This document shows, in pieces, positions 1 through 11,925 of a stretch of 64,000 nt of DNA; position 1 is the stretch's first letter, and every line of letters starts with the position of its first letter. The stretch spans positions 62,001 through 126,000 of the forward strand of contig NZ_JAGHMH010000028.1 in NCBI RefSeq assembly GCF_017741935.1, read 5' to 3'. The position numbers were made by a program, and so were the translations under genes. The DNA comes from Rhizobium sp. 16-449-1b (lineage in GTDB: Bacteria; Pseudomonadota; Alphaproteobacteria; Rhizobiales; Rhizobiaceae). A model generated the notes under the pieces. The model did no database searches and was not told the origin of the DNA. It saw nothing but the letters and a program-made list of their open reading frames with translations.

Positions 1-377
1 GACAGCTCCTCAAGGATGGGACAGTCCGGCCGGTCATTGCCGTGGCAGGCGTGGACCAGGTGCTCGAGCGTGTGCCGGAGTTCGCTGAGCTCGCGGATCT
101 TGCGGTCGATCTCGGTGAGCTTGGCCTGGGTCAACTCCTTCACATCGGCGCTAGCCCGGCTCTTGTCCTCATAAAGCGCCAGCAGCTGCCGGCACTCCTC
201 CACCGAGAAACCGAGCCCGCGCGACTTCTGCAAAAAGCGCAGCTTGTGAACATCGGCGACCGCGTAGTCGCGGTAGCCGTTGTTGTTTCTATCGGGGCGG
301 ATGAGGCCGATATCCTCGTAATACCGGATGGTCTTCGATGGCAGGCCGGAGCGTGCCGATGCTTCACCGATATTCAT
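1..377 (-). CDS. cueR: Cu(I)-responsive MerR-family regulator (HmrR/CueR type), 3' end cut by window
   Basis: Copper-sensing transcriptional activator; 125 residues are visible and the C-terminal end lies beyond the left edge. The protein opens with a MerR winged helix-turn-helix (MNIGEASARSG, then SKTIRYYEDIGLI) followed by the long dimerisation helix. Near the visible end is CHGNDRPDC, two cysteines separated by seven residues, the spacing of the Cu(I) loop in CueR. The start at 377 is preceded by AGGAGG-like bases. The gene begins 9 bases after the copper ATPase stop and has no promoter of its own, so it is co-transcribed with the pump and presumably autoregulated through the CueR-type promoter at 2918-2948. 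Merely zinc- or cadmium-sensing is less likely because of the loop. Confidence 0.93.
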   Translation of the reverse strand, partial: MNIGEASARSGLPSKTIRYYEDIGLIRPDRNNNGYRDYAVADVHKLRFLQKSRGLGFSVEECRQLLALYEDKSRASADVKELTQAKLTEIDRKIRELSELRHTLEHLVHACHGNDRPDCPILEEL

Positions 378-386
378 GGCAGCCTC

Positions 387-2882
<2,496 letters not shown>

Positions 2883-2917
2883 TGGTATCTCCTGTGCCTG
2901 ACAAGGCAGTGGAGATG

Positions 2918-2948
2918 CTTATCAACCTTCCAGTAACTGGAAGGTCAA
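2918..2948 (-). promoter_or_regulatory. CueR/HmrR-type promoter and operator of copA
   Basis: On the minus strand, TTGACC (-35, 2943-2948) and GATAAG (-10, 2918-2923) are separated by 19 bases. This overlong spacer is typical of promoters activated by MerR-family proteins. The spacer carries a perfect dyad (2925-2945): 10-base arms ACCTTCCAGT around a central A, matching the known CueR box CCTTCC-N-GGAAGG. It lies about 40 bases before the copA start and should respond to the regulator encoded at the end of the same operon. Confidence 0.9.
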
Positions 2949-2987
2949 GCGCAAAATGCATGTCTCTTGACGGCGGTCAAAACCGGC

Positions 2988-5078
2988 TCAATCGATGAAC
3001 ACGCCGATGCTTGCCGCGCGCCCCATCGCATCGATCACCGTAAGCTTCGAATAGCCGCCGCCATCGGGCGTCCACTGGTTGGTGCGCCGCCTCGATAAGT
3101 CAGGCAGAGGTTTGCCGTTGGCGAGCCACCGGAAGGGCGCGCGCCCACCCTGCAGCTTGAGCATCAGCGGCGAGAGCTCGCCGCCCTTTGCCAGACCCTG
3201 GGCACCCAAATCGACATGTGCACCCTCCGGCGGATAGACGATCTGCGGCGCCGGCTCGCGGCCTGAGGTGGCCAGCAATCCGCTGGGATTGATGGCGAAG
3301 CGGCGCTGGCTGATCGGCAGCTGCGCCTGCGCGATGCGCACGGCGCCGGACGGTGGACGCGGCAGCGGCGTCGTCGCGATACCCGACTTGGCAAACCCTT
3401 CGAACAGGATCGGCGCGGCCGTGCCGTAGCCGGTCAGGCCGGGAGAGGCGCCGTTGTCAGGGCGACCGACCCAGACGCCGAGGACATAGCGACCGTCATA
3501 GCCCACCGACCAGGCATCACGGTATCCATAGCTAGTGCCAGTCTTGTAGGCGATGCCGCGCTGCGGCGCGCCGGCGGGCGGGATGACGCCCGAGAGGATG
3601 TCGGCGACATTCCAAACCGCGACCGGCTCCAGCAGCGCCTCGCCTTCGATCTCTCCGGGCTTTCCGGATATGCCGTCCCCGATCCTGACCGCCTGCCCTC
3701 TGTTGGCGAGCGCGGTATAAAGCTGCACCAGATCCTTGAGCGTGAGGCCGACGCCACCAAGCCCGATTGCAAGGCCCGGCGTTTCGTTGGCCGGCAGCAG
3801 CGGGCGCACCTCGGCGCGGCGGAAGCGGATGAGGAGCTTGGCCGGGTTGACGGCATCGAGCAGCTTGACCGCAGGAACGTTGAGCGAGAGCTGCAGCGCA
3901 TCGCGCACCGTCACGTCTCCCTGGTAGCTCATATCGAAATTGCGCGGCCGGTAGCCGAAGAAATCCGCCGGCCGATCCTCTATGATCGTCTCCTGGCTAA
4001 CCAATCCCTCTTCGAAGGCGAGACCATAGATGAATGGCTTTAGCGTGGAGCCCGGCGAGCGCGGGACGCGCGTCATGTCGATCCAGCCGGATCGGCTCGC
4101 GTCGAAATAATCTGCAGAGCCGACTTCGCCGACGATATCCCCGGTCTGCGCATCGGCCATCACCATCGCCAGCGACAGCTTGGGGCCCAGCTTCAACGCG
4201 GCCGCCTTGGCGACGGTCTCCAGCCCCTCCTGCACCCGCTTCTTCAGTGTGGTCCGGTACGGCGACGCATCCGGCGCCTTGCGCAGCGCCGCTTCGCCGA
4301 CATGGGCCGCCAGCGCCGGCAGCTGCATGCGTTTTGCCGGCACAAGCGTTGCTTCAGCGCGCTCCGCCTCCCCTTCCCCGATCGCATCCACGACCGCCAC
4401 GCGTTCGAGCACGCGCTTGCGCGCCGCTTCGGCGGCCTTGAGGTTGCGATCAGGACGGCGTTTTTCGGGAAGCTGCGGCAGTGCCACGAGGAGCGCTGCC
4501 TGAGCCACCGTCAGCCGCTTCGGCTCCTTGCCGAAATAGGCAAGGCTGGCAGCCCGAACGCCCTCCAGATTGCCGCCATAGGGCGCATGGGTCAGATAGA
4601 GATCAAGGATTTCATCCTTGGAGAGGCGTCGCTCGATCTGGAGCGCACGGGCAACCTGCAGCAGCTTGGCCGAAAGCGATCGCCCCTGGCGCGGCTCGAT
4701 CAGTCGGGCGACCTGCATCGAGAGCGTAGAGGCGCCCGATACGATGCGGCCGTTGGTGACGAGTTGGAAGGCGGCGCGGCCGATCGCGCGCGGGTCTATG
4801 CCGCCATGCTCGTAAAAACGCCGATCCTCATAGGCAACCAGCATGCGCAGGAACTGCGGATCGACATCGCCGACATCAGTCTTGAGACGCCAGCGCCCCT
4901 CCGGTGTCGCGAAAGCGCGCAAAAGCTCTCCGTCGGCATCGAGCACCTCGGCGGATACACGCGCCTTGTCGAGCGGCGGCGGAAATGCCTTGTCCGCCGC
5001 GTCGAGCGCGATCAGCCCGGCGCCGGCAATTGCCACCGCCGCCAAGACGCTGATCGCGATTTTCCGCCTCAGTCTCAT
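2988..5078 (-). CDS. pbpC: Penicillin-binding protein 1C (class A PBP)
   Basis: Bifunctional peptidoglycan synthase anchored in the inner membrane, 696 residues. After one N-terminal membrane helix (about 8-28) comes a GT51 transglycosylase domain (EDRRFYEHGGIDPRA near residue 82, then GASTLSMQVARL). The transpeptidase domain has STLK near 344, SLN near 397 and KTGTS near 513. The C-terminal about 100 residues form the BiPBP_C domain typical of PBP1C. The start codon overlaps the stop of the alpha-2-macroglobulin gene (ATGA), so the two are translationally coupled. This pairing is known from E. coli (pbpC-yfhM) and many proteobacteria, where the synthase is thought to repair the wall after damage while the partner traps proteases. 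Confidence 0.94.
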   Translation of the reverse strand: MRLRRKIAISVLAAVAIAGAGLIALDAADKAFPPPLDKARVSAEVLDADGELLRAFATPEGRWRLKTDVGDVDPQFLRMLVAYEDRRFYEHGGIDPRAIGRAAFQLVTNGRIVSGASTLSMQVARLIEPRQGRSLSAKLLQVARALQIERRLSKDEILDLYLTHAPYGGNLEGVRAASLAYFGKEPKRLTVAQAALLVALPQLPEKRRPDRNLKAAEAARKRVLERVAVVDAIGEGEAERAEATLVPAKRMQLPALAAHVGEAALRKAPDASPYRTTLKKRVQEGLETVAKAAALKLGPKLSLAMVMADAQTGDIVGEVGSADYFDASRSGWIDMTRVPRSPGSTLKPFIYGLAFEEGLVSQETIIEDRPADFFGYRPRNFDMSYQGDVTVRDALQLSLNVPAVKLLDAVNPAKLLIRFRRAEVRPLLPANETPGLAIGLGGVGLTLKDLVQLYTALANRGQAVRIGDGISGKPGEIEGEALLEPVAVWNVADILSGVIPPAGAPQRGIAYKTGTSYGYRDAWSVGYDGRYVLGVWVGRPDNGASPGLTGYGTAAPILFEGFAKSGIATTPLPRPPSGAVRIAQAQLPISQRRFAINPSGLLATSGREPAPQIVYPPEGAHVDLGAQGLAKGGELSPLMLKLQGGRAPFRWLANGKPLPDLSRRRTNQWTPDGGGYSKLTVIDAMGRAASIGVFID

Positions 5079-8000
5079 GGCTGTGCTGCCACGACCTCCA
5101 TCTTGCCGGTTGCCGTCCGCGCCGAAAGCTGCGGCCGGTACATGTCCTCGACGTTCGCCGCCGGGTGATCGTAGACGCCGGGTGTCACGGCGCGCACGAC
5201 GTAGGCGACGTTGATCTCCCTGTTGTCATCGGCGCTGCGATTGAAGGCGGCGACGAAGCGATCGTTGCGGAACTCGGTATGCGCGGCCGTCACATCGCCG
5301 ATCCAGTCGAAGTTGGTCAGCTGCGCGCTGTCGACCAGGCTCGGATTGTCGATCTGGAAGCCGGCGGGCAGCAGATCGGTGATGACGATACGGGACGGCC
5401 ATTTGTTGCTTTCGGTGACATGCAGCACGACGACGTAGCGCTCATTCTGCTTCGCCTCCGAGACATTCGCTTCCTCGCCGTCCAGCGTGTAGTAGCTGCG
5501 CTCGATGGCGAAGCCATCGCCACCAGCCGGCAGCGGCGTCACCGGTGCGGCAACGGTCGTGACAACAGCCGAAACGGCATCGCTCGTCTGGTTGGTCAGC
5601 GTCAGGGCGTGATCAGCCAGCGCCTCGCCATTCATCCGCGCCATGTAGGCGCCGTTGTGGAGCGCGCCGTTGACGTCGATCTTCAGCGAGTCGTCGCCCC
5701 CTTGGATGGCGCGGGCAGCAAGCAGCATCCAGGCCTGTTCCTGGGTGCTGGTGTACTTACTGCGCTCCCACTCCTTGGCCACAGCCTTCGCCAGTTCCGG
5801 CACGATCGGCGGCACTGGCCGGCTTTCGGCGGCGAGCGCGAGGATGGCGGCGCCATCTCTGAGCACCGAGCCGTAGTCGGTGCGCGACAGGTTCACCTTG
5901 GTGACCATCGACTGCGCCGACATCTGCAGCGCGTCAACGAAGATATTCTTCGACCGCGTCGCATCGCCATAGAGCGCCAGCGCGGCTGCGATATGGGCCT
6001 TGGCAAGCGGCGTCGGGAAGTCGTTAATCATCGTGTCGGCGTAGTAGCGCAGATCGCTGATAGCGGCTTTCTTGTTGCGCGCGAGCACATAGAGCGCATA
6101 GGCGATCTGGTCGCCCTGATCCTTGACATTGACGTCATAGCTCAAGGCGTTCTGCAGGTTCTCCAGCGCCTGCGCGAGTGCACGATCCGGCACGTCGTAT
6201 TTCTGCTCGCGAGCCCGCGTCAGGAAATCGGTGACGTAGGAATCGAGCCAGAGATCACCGCTATCCGGCCCCCAAAGGCCGAAACTGCCGGCGGATGCCT
6301 GGTAGGACAGGACACGGTAGATGGCATCCTGCACGCGCTTCTTGATATCGGCATCGCCATCGAGACCGACCTGCTCGGCAAGCTCGCTCAGATAAAGCAG
6401 CGGCAGAGCACGGCTGGTCGTCTGTTCGGCGCAGCCGAAGGGATAGCGATCGAGCGACATCAACAAGGCCGGAATGTCGAAGGCGGCCGAGCGCGTGACG
6501 TTGACGCTGACCGACGCGCCCGGAAGGACGCTATCGGCCAGAAGCGCCTTGTCGATCGTCAGCTTCGCGCCGGGCTTCAGCGCCAGTACACGACGCTCGG
6601 TGACCGGCAGCACGGCCGGCCGGACGGGGACATCGAGGCTCTGGTCGAGCGACAGACCGGATGCATCCGACAGGTTGATCGAAACGATACCGTTGCCCGG
6701 CTGCAGGCCGGTCACCGCCAGCGTCACCGCCTGCTTCGCGCCGGCATCCAGACGGATCGTCTGCGTGGCCTTATCGACACCGACAGCGTCATTGCCTGTC
6801 ACAGCAAGCTTGTAGTCACCGGCGGGCGCATCGGTATTGGCGATATCAAGGCGCAGTTCGGACTTGTCTCCCGGCGCCAGGAAGCGCGGCAAGCTGGCGG
6901 TGACGACGACAGGATCGCGAATGATCACGTCTTGCGTGGTATGGCCGACACCGGATTTGGACCAGGCGACCGCCATCAGGCGCGCGGTGCCGTTGAACTG
7001 TGGAATATCGAAGCTGACATGCGCCTTGCCCTCGGCGTCCAGCTTCAACGGACCGGAGAAGAAGGCGACGAGCTTTTGCGTCGGCGGGCTTGCCTGCAGC
7101 GGGATCGCGCCGCCATCGCCGCCGGTGCGCAGCTTGCCGGTGGCGCCGAGCGAGCCGTCGATCAAGCGGCCATAGAGGTCGCGGATTTCGAGACCAAGCT
7201 GGCGCTGTCCGAAATACCATTCTTCCGGGTTCGGCGGCTCATAGCGCGTCAGGTTGAGAATGCCGACATCGACGGCGGCAACGGTGACATAGGCGTCCTC
7301 GTTTGCGCCAGCACCCGCAACGGCGAGCGTGATCGGCAGCGGGCCGCGCGGCAGCATCTTCTCAGGTGCCTCGATCTTCACCTGCAAGGCCCGATCCTCT
7401 GGATCGACCTTCAGCCATTTCACGCCGATCGCGCGCATCGGCATGTGGCTGTCCTGGGCATCACCAGGACGGAAGAGCGTCGCGGTCACATAGGCGCCCG
7501 CGCCCCAGTCGGCGGTGACAGGAATATCCACCTCGCCGCCCGTCTCGCCGATCGCCGCATTCTGCACGGCAACCAGCGTCTCGGTGCCGGCGGCGATCAT
7601 CAGTTCGCCGGCATAGCGCGAGGAAACCTTCAGCTTCGCGGTCTCGCCGACCTTGTAGCTATCCTTGTCGAGCGCAATCTCCAGCCCATCCGGCGTTTCC
7701 GTGGATGTTGCCTGCACGAACCAGCCGGCGTCGAACTCCACACTGGAGGTCGGGCCATCCGCGTCGGTGCTCTCGACCTCAAGGCGATAACGGCCCCATT
7801 GCACGGGCGAGGCGATCTTGGCGCCATCGATGCCGGCATCGACATTGCCGTTGCCCACCTGCTCGGCGGTATAGACCGGCTCATACTTCCAGGCCGTGCC
7901 ATCGCGATACCACTGATAATCGCGGTTGAGCTTGAAGAGCTTCCAGTGCAGGCCCTTTATCTCCTCTTTCGCACCATCGGCACTGACGCCGATGACGGTG

Positions 8001-10549
8001 AAATTGGCGATCGAGTTCTCGCCGAGATCGCCCGAGAATTCCGGCTTGATGCCGATCATCGGGCCCTGGTTTACCACCGGCAGCACGAGCGAACGCTCGA
8101 TCGCGCGCCCTCCCGCTTCCTGCATTCGGATATAGACGGTCGCGTTCAGAAGCTGCGTCGTTGCCGGCAGCTCGCCGACCGTGAGATCGGTAACGCCTTC
8201 GCCCTTCTCGTCGAGATCAGGCAATCCTTCGATCGACTGGCGGGAATCCTCACTCGCTTCCTCATCGGCAAGGCCGAAGAAATAGCCCGGAAACGCATCG
8301 GCCTGGCGTGTCGGCTTGATCACGACATCGCCTTCCAGCGTCAGCCCGGCGGCCGGTGCCCCATAGAGATACTTGCCCAAGATATCGATGGTCGCCGGCG
8401 TGTCCGGGCCGATCACCTTCGCCTCGGTCTTCAGCTCCATGTCGGTCCGATCCGGCACGAAATCGTCGACCAGGAAGCTCTTGCTGGCGATCGGCGAACC
8501 CTTCGGATCGGTATGGATGTTCATCGTCCAGGTGCCGCGCATGGCGTTGTCCTGCACGGCGAAATCGACATTGTAACCGCCGAGATTGCTGGTCTGGCTG
8601 ACGATGCGGCGATCTTCAACGCCATCCGGGCGCATGAAGATGAAGGTCAGCGGCAGATTTTCGATCGCCTTGCCATCCGTATCGCGCGCCAGCGCAGACG
8701 CGTGAACCGTTTCGCCAACACGGTAGATGCCGCGCTCGGTGAATGTCAGCACATCGATCGCGCCCGGCGACGCGCGGCCGGTGACGCCACGATCGGAGAG
8801 GTCGAAACCGGCCCGTGTCATGTCGAGGAAGACGTAGTCCGATGTCCCGTTCTTCGCCGTGATAACCGCAGGCGTCAGTGCCGATGTGCCGCGGATCAGG
8901 CCGGCGGTGAAGGTGGCGCGGCCATTGTCGTCGGTCGTGGCGGTGCCGAGCACCTCATTATTCTTGGCGAGAAGCTGCAGTTCGACGCCGGCCATCGGCT
9001 TGGCTGATGCAAGCGAGCGGGCGAAGACGTTGAGGCCGTCGGTCCCGGCATAGGTCGTCACGCCGATATCGGAGACCACGAACCACTGCGTGGCCTGCGA
9101 ATTCCATTCCTGGTCCGGCCCGGTCGGCGATGTCGCGGTCAGCACGTAGACACCGGGCTTGCGTTCCGGCAGCGCCTCATCGACGGGGAAACTTGTGACG
9201 ACGTCCTTGTTCAGGTCATTGGCGATATCGATCGCCCCCTGCCAGACAAGCTCGCCGCTCTCGTCTTCGATCCGCTGGGCGCTATAGCCATCGAGCTGGG
9301 TGAGGAACTGCGAGCTGGTCAGCAACGGCGCGATACCACGATCGCCGATGCGGTAGAGCTTGAGGTTGGCCGAGGCCATGTTGACCGAGACGATCGGAAT
9401 ACCACGACGGGCCGTCGATGGCAGCACGAAGCTGTCGCCGGTGAAGCGGACGCTCGCGGTGCGGTCCTTGACGTAGATATCGAGGCTGACCGGCGCCTCC
9501 AGAACCTCGTCGACCGACGAGGGAAGACCGGTGCGGAAGGAGATCTTGTAGTTTTCGCCGTGTGTCAGGCCCTCGACGCAGATCTGCCTGTCCTTGGCCT
9601 CAAGCGCCTTCGGCGAGGCACCGTTCAAGGTTACGAAGGGGGTGTAGTCGGTCGTCTTGACCAACGATTCCGAGAAGGTGACGCAGGCGCGCGGGGTCGC
9701 GCTGTCGGCATCGACGGTGTGATCCGTGATACGGAAGCCCTGCGTCGACTTCAGCTGCAGGTAGGCGGCCTGGACTTCCTTCGAGTTCACCAGCGCCAGG
9801 CTTGCCTTGTAGGCGTTCAGCGCGGCGCGGTAGTTCGTGTTCTTCTCCAGCGCCACGGCGAGAACCGCAAGCGCATCCGCGCGGCTGGTCGTCGTCCGTG
9901 TCAGGTCATAGCCATTGATGGCGGCGAGCACGGCCTGGGCGTAGATATCGCTGCCATTGTTGTCGTCGGTCTTGACGAAGCTGTCACCAGCGCGCGCCGT
10001 CTCCAGCCACAGGTCGGCATTGTCAGGCGTAAGTGCCAGCGCGCCACGGAAGGATTTCAGGGCATCAACGACATTGTTGGCCGTGAGATCGATCCGCGCA
10101 TTGGCGATGAGGCTGTCGGCCGATTGGCCCTGCTGGTCGTCGCCGAGCTCGAGATTGGCTTTGTCGTCGCGCGCATGTTGCAGCACATCGCCCGAGAGGA
10201 AACCGATGCGAGGTGCCGCCCCGAGATCCGGCTCCTGGCTGCCCGCTGTCTCGACGATCTTTCCGGCAATGGCGCCCGGGAAAGCATTCATCGTCTTGAA
10301 GTCGGATTTCAGGAAGCACCAGCTGGCCTTGGGATTATAAGTGAAGGCCTTGCACGACTTGTCGCCAATGCACGAGGCCTTGCACTGGTCGAGCGTGACA
10401 TTCTGCTCGCTGCGCAGATCAAAACCGAAATAGTCGGCATCGCGCACGGTTTGTATCTGGCGCTTGCTGTCCGCGGAAAAGGCGGGTGAACCGATTAGAG
10501 CGGTCGAAAGAACAACGGTTACGGCTGTCAAGAACGCGCGTGCGAACAT
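5075..10549 (-). CDS. Bacterial alpha-2-macroglobulin with N-terminal PAN domain
   Basis: Very large secreted protease-trapping protein, about 1824 residues. The start at 10549 (MFARAFLTAV...) is preferred over the upstream ATG at 10588 because it has a strong GGGGGGAA ribosome site and opens directly into a signal peptide ending SPAFS/ADS. There is no lipobox cysteine, so it is probably periplasmic and soluble. Residues about 30-85 form a cysteine-rich PAN-like module (DQCKASCIGDKSCKAF). Then come a helical repeat-like region, MG and MG2 domains, and the thioester motif GCAEQ near residue 1372, embedded in the alpha-alpha barrel. The thioester residues are intact, so covalent trapping is plausible. 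The gene overlaps pbpC by 4 bases. A possible -35 (TTGACA) on the minus strand lies at 10611-10616. Confidence 0.93.
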   Translation of the reverse strand: MFARAFLTAVTVVLSTALIGSPAFSADSKRQIQTVRDADYFGFDLRSEQNVTLDQCKASCIGDKSCKAFTYNPKASWCFLKSDFKTMNAFPGAIAGKIVETAGSQEPDLGAAPRIGFLSGDVLQHARDDKANLELGDDQQGQSADSLIANARIDLTANNVVDALKSFRGALALTPDNADLWLETARAGDSFVKTDDNNGSDIYAQAVLAAINGYDLTRTTTSRADALAVLAVALEKNTNYRAALNAYKASLALVNSKEVQAAYLQLKSTQGFRITDHTVDADSATPRACVTFSESLVKTTDYTPFVTLNGASPKALEAKDRQICVEGLTHGENYKISFRTGLPSSVDEVLEAPVSLDIYVKDRTASVRFTGDSFVLPSTARRGIPIVSVNMASANLKLYRIGDRGIAPLLTSSQFLTQLDGYSAQRIEDESGELVWQGAIDIANDLNKDVVTSFPVDEALPERKPGVYVLTATSPTGPDQEWNSQATQWFVVSDIGVTTYAGTDGLNVFARSLASAKPMAGVELQLLAKNNEVLGTATTDDNGRATFTAGLIRGTSALTPAVITAKNGTSDYVFLDMTRAGFDLSDRGVTGRASPGAIDVLTFTERGIYRVGETVHASALARDTDGKAIENLPLTFIFMRPDGVEDRRIVSQTSNLGGYNVDFAVQDNAMRGTWTMNIHTDPKGSPIASKSFLVDDFVPDRTDMELKTEAKVIGPDTPATIDILGKYLYGAPAAGLTLEGDVVIKPTRQADAFPGYFFGLADEEASEDSRQSIEGLPDLDEKGEGVTDLTVGELPATTQLLNATVYIRMQEAGGRAIERSLVLPVVNQGPMIGIKPEFSGDLGENSIANFTVIGVSADGAKEEIKGLHWKLFKLNRDYQWYRDGTAWKYEPVYTAEQVGNGNVDAGIDGAKIASPVQWGRYRLEVESTDADGPTSSVEFDAGWFVQATSTETPDGLEIALDKDSYKVGETAKLKVSSRYAGELMIAAGTETLVAVQNAAIGETGGEVDIPVTADWGAGAYVTATLFRPGDAQDSHMPMRAIGVKWLKVDPEDRALQVKIEAPEKMLPRGPLPITLAVAGAGANEDAYVTVAAVDVGILNLTRYEPPNPEEWYFGQRQLGLEIRDLYGRLIDGSLGATGKLRTGGDGGAIPLQASPPTQKLVAFFSGPLKLDAEGKAHVSFDIPQFNGTARLMAVAWSKSGVGHTTQDVIIRDPVVVTASLPRFLAPGDKSELRLDIANTDAPAGDYKLAVTGNDAVGVDKATQTIRLDAGAKQAVTLAVTGLQPGNGIVSINLSDASGLSLDQSLDVPVRPAVLPVTERRVLALKPGAKLTIDKALLADSVLPGASVSVNVTRSAAFDIPALLMSLDRYPFGCAEQTTSRALPLLYLSELAEQVGLDGDADIKKRVQDAIYRVLSYQASAGSFGLWGPDSGDLWLDSYVTDFLTRAREQKYDVPDRALAQALENLQNALSYDVNVKDQGDQIAYALYVLARNKKAAISDLRYYADTMINDFPTPLAKAHIAAALALYGDATRSKNIFVDALQMSAQSMVTKVNLSRTDYGSVLRDGAAILALAAESRPVPPIVPELAKAVAKEWERSKYTSTQEQAWMLLAARAIQGGDDSLKIDVNGALHNGAYMARMNGEALADHALTLTNQTSDAVSAVVTTVAAPVTPLPAGGDGFAIERSYYTLDGEEANVSEAKQNERYVVVLHVTESNKWPSRIVITDLLPAGFQIDNPSLVDSAQLTNFDWIGDVTAAHTEFRNDRFVAAFNRSADDNREINVAYVVRAVTPGVYDHPAANVEDMYRPQLSARTATGKMEVVAAQP

Positions 10550-10773
10550 AGGTTCCCCCCAATATGCTGGCGCCTCATTTGGCGGCAACTCTCCCCACTC
10601 GCATCCCCGTTGTCAACTCGGATGGAGCGTCGCTCGGCAGTAAATCTCAATCATGTAACAACACCATCAAACAGGGCTGTGGATCTCTGAGAGAGCATTC
10701 GCCACGAGCGGCCGAAATTAGTTTTTTGTTAATACTAACAATATCTTAACTGAAAATAAAGCTGTCCCGCGCC

Positions 10774-10798
10774 GGAACATATCTGTTGCCGAGCCGTT
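10774..10798 (+). promoter_or_regulatory. EcfG-type general-stress promoter
   Basis: GGAAC (10774-10778), 16 bases, then CGTT (10795-10798). This matches exactly the consensus GGAAC-N16/17-CGTT recognised by EcfG/RpoE2 sigma factors of Rhizobiales. It sits about 44 bases before the response regulator start, a normal promoter distance. The rest of the interval 10550-10840 holds an AT-rich stretch (10715-10760) and no gene I can support. Confidence 0.72.
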
Positions 10799-10841
10799 TT
10801 CCGTCCGAGTTCTGGTGAAAATGAGTAACAGGGGGCCAAGT

Positions 10842-11249
10842 ATGGGCACCGGCGTTGAGTACAGTTCACAGACTGAAAATAGCACCAAGCAGCGTGTCCT
10901 CATCGTCGAGGACGAGCTTTTCATAGCCCTTGATCTTGAGGAAACGATAAAAGAGATGGGCTTCGATGTCGCCGGCTTGGCGAATGGTCGCGATCAGGCG
11001 CTGCAGCTTGCACGTGATGCCGATATCGCCTTCGTCGACGTAAACCTCTCGGATGGGCCGACCGGCCCGGAAATCGGTCGTCGCCTAGTAGAAGAGTTCG
11101 GGGTGACCGTGGTGTTCATGACCGGCAATCCCGAGGCCGTGGCGGACAAGCTGAACGGTGCGCTTGGTGTCGTCACAAAGCCGGCCATGCCCTCGACCGT
11201 GCAGCGAACGCTCAGAAAAGCAGCGGAACTTCGCCGCGGCTTGAACTAG
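10842..11249 (+). CDS. Single-domain response regulator
   Basis: Receiver-only signalling protein of 135 residues from the ATG at 10842. That start has AGGGGG 6 bases upstream; the in-frame GTG at 10815 has no ribosome site. The acidic pocket is IVEDE (E23, D24), the phosphoacceptor is D66 in FVDVNL, and the switch lysine is K113 in VTKPAMP. There is no output domain, so it must act by protein contact or as a phosphate sink. The VVFMTGN stretch followed by KP resembles the FATGUY-type receivers tied to the alphaproteobacterial general stress response, which suits the EcfG-type promoter upstream. The partner kinase is not in the window. Confidence 0.88.
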   Translation: MGTGVEYSSQTENSTKQRVLIVEDELFIALDLEETIKEMGFDVAGLANGRDQALQLARDADIAFVDVNLSDGPTGPEIGRRLVEEFGVTVVFMTGNPEAVADKLNGALGVVTKPAMPSTVQRTLRKAAELRRGLN

Positions 11250-11277
11250 AGACGCGGCGTTGTCTCCGCAAAACGTG

Positions 11278-11307
11278 GGATGAGGAGTCGATGAAAGCGC
11301 CTCATCC
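11278..11307. terminator. Stem-loop between convergent genes
   Basis: GGATGAGG (11278-11285) and CCTCATCC (11300-11307) form an 8-base stem with a 14-base loop between the convergent response regulator and HupE genes. No clear T-run follows on either strand, so it is only a tentative bidirectional terminator. Confidence 0.4.
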
Positions 11308-11322
11308 TAGAGCATAGAGCGA

Positions 11323-11925
11323 TCAGATGAGACCGGTCAGCAGGCCGATACCGGCGAGCGCCGCGACACCACCGGCGGAGCGCGCGACGAGAGCGCCTTT
11401 GGCATCACCGGCACGTGCGATAGCAAAGCCCATAGCAAGACCGATGGCGTGCAGCGTGGCCGTCGCGATCATGAAGCCGGCGGCATAAGACATGCCTGCG
11501 GCGGCAGCCGGCATTTCGGAGCCATGCGCATGACCGTGAAAAACAGCGAACAAACCAACCAGACCGGCCGCAGCGGCAACCGGCGCACGAACGTTAAGCG
11601 CGATGACGGCGCCGAGAACGATCACCGAAAGCGCGATCCCGGCTTCAACGAAGGGGATCGAGATACCCATCATGCCGAGCGCTCCGCCCAGGCCCATCAC
11701 GGCGACGAAAGTGGCAGGCACCATCCAGACCGCGCGGCCGCCAAGCTGCCAGGCAACAACGCCGACCATGATCATGGCGAGGATATGGTCGAGCCCGGAC
11801 ATCGGGTGGCTAAAGCCATGCACGAAGCCAATCGCCTGACCGGCGCCCGGATGGGCGAATGCAAGCGAAGGAGCCAGCACGAGCGCGGCAAGCGCGGCGT
11901 TGAATTTGATGCTTTTTGAAAACAT
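11323..11925 (-). CDS. HupE/UreJ family membrane protein (probable Ni/Co permease)
   Basis: Integral membrane protein of 200 residues, counted from the ATG at 11925, which has GGGGACG just upstream. An in-frame ATG at 11970 would add a non-signal-like tail. The N-terminus is a signal-like helix ending SLAFA, followed by HPGAGQAIGFVHGFSHPMSGLDH, which carries the HupE/UreJ metal-binding signature HPxSGxDH. About six further hydrophobic helices follow, one containing FHGHAHGSE, another histidine cluster typical of the family. HupE/UreJ proteins import nickel or cobalt for hydrogenase or urease maturation; neither enzyme is in this window. The gene lies 120 bases downstream of copD on the same strand and may be co-transcribed with the copper set. 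Confidence 0.9.
   Translation of the reverse strand: MFSKSIKFNAALAALVLAPSLAFAHPGAGQAIGFVHGFSHPMSGLDHILAMIMVGVVAWQLGGRAVWMVPATFVAVMGLGGALGMMGISIPFVEAGIALSVIVLGAVIALNVRAPVAAAAGLVGLFAVFHGHAHGSEMPAAAAGMSYAAGFMIATATLHAIGLAMGFAIARAGDAKGALVARSAGGVAALAGIGLLTGLI

Noticed and set aside
5165..9007. 1280-codon open frame on the plus strand
   Set aside because: It is antisense to the alpha-2-macroglobulin gene, has no recognisable domain, is very rich in Arg, Gly and His and has no ribosome site. High GC with strong third-position bias produces such shadows.
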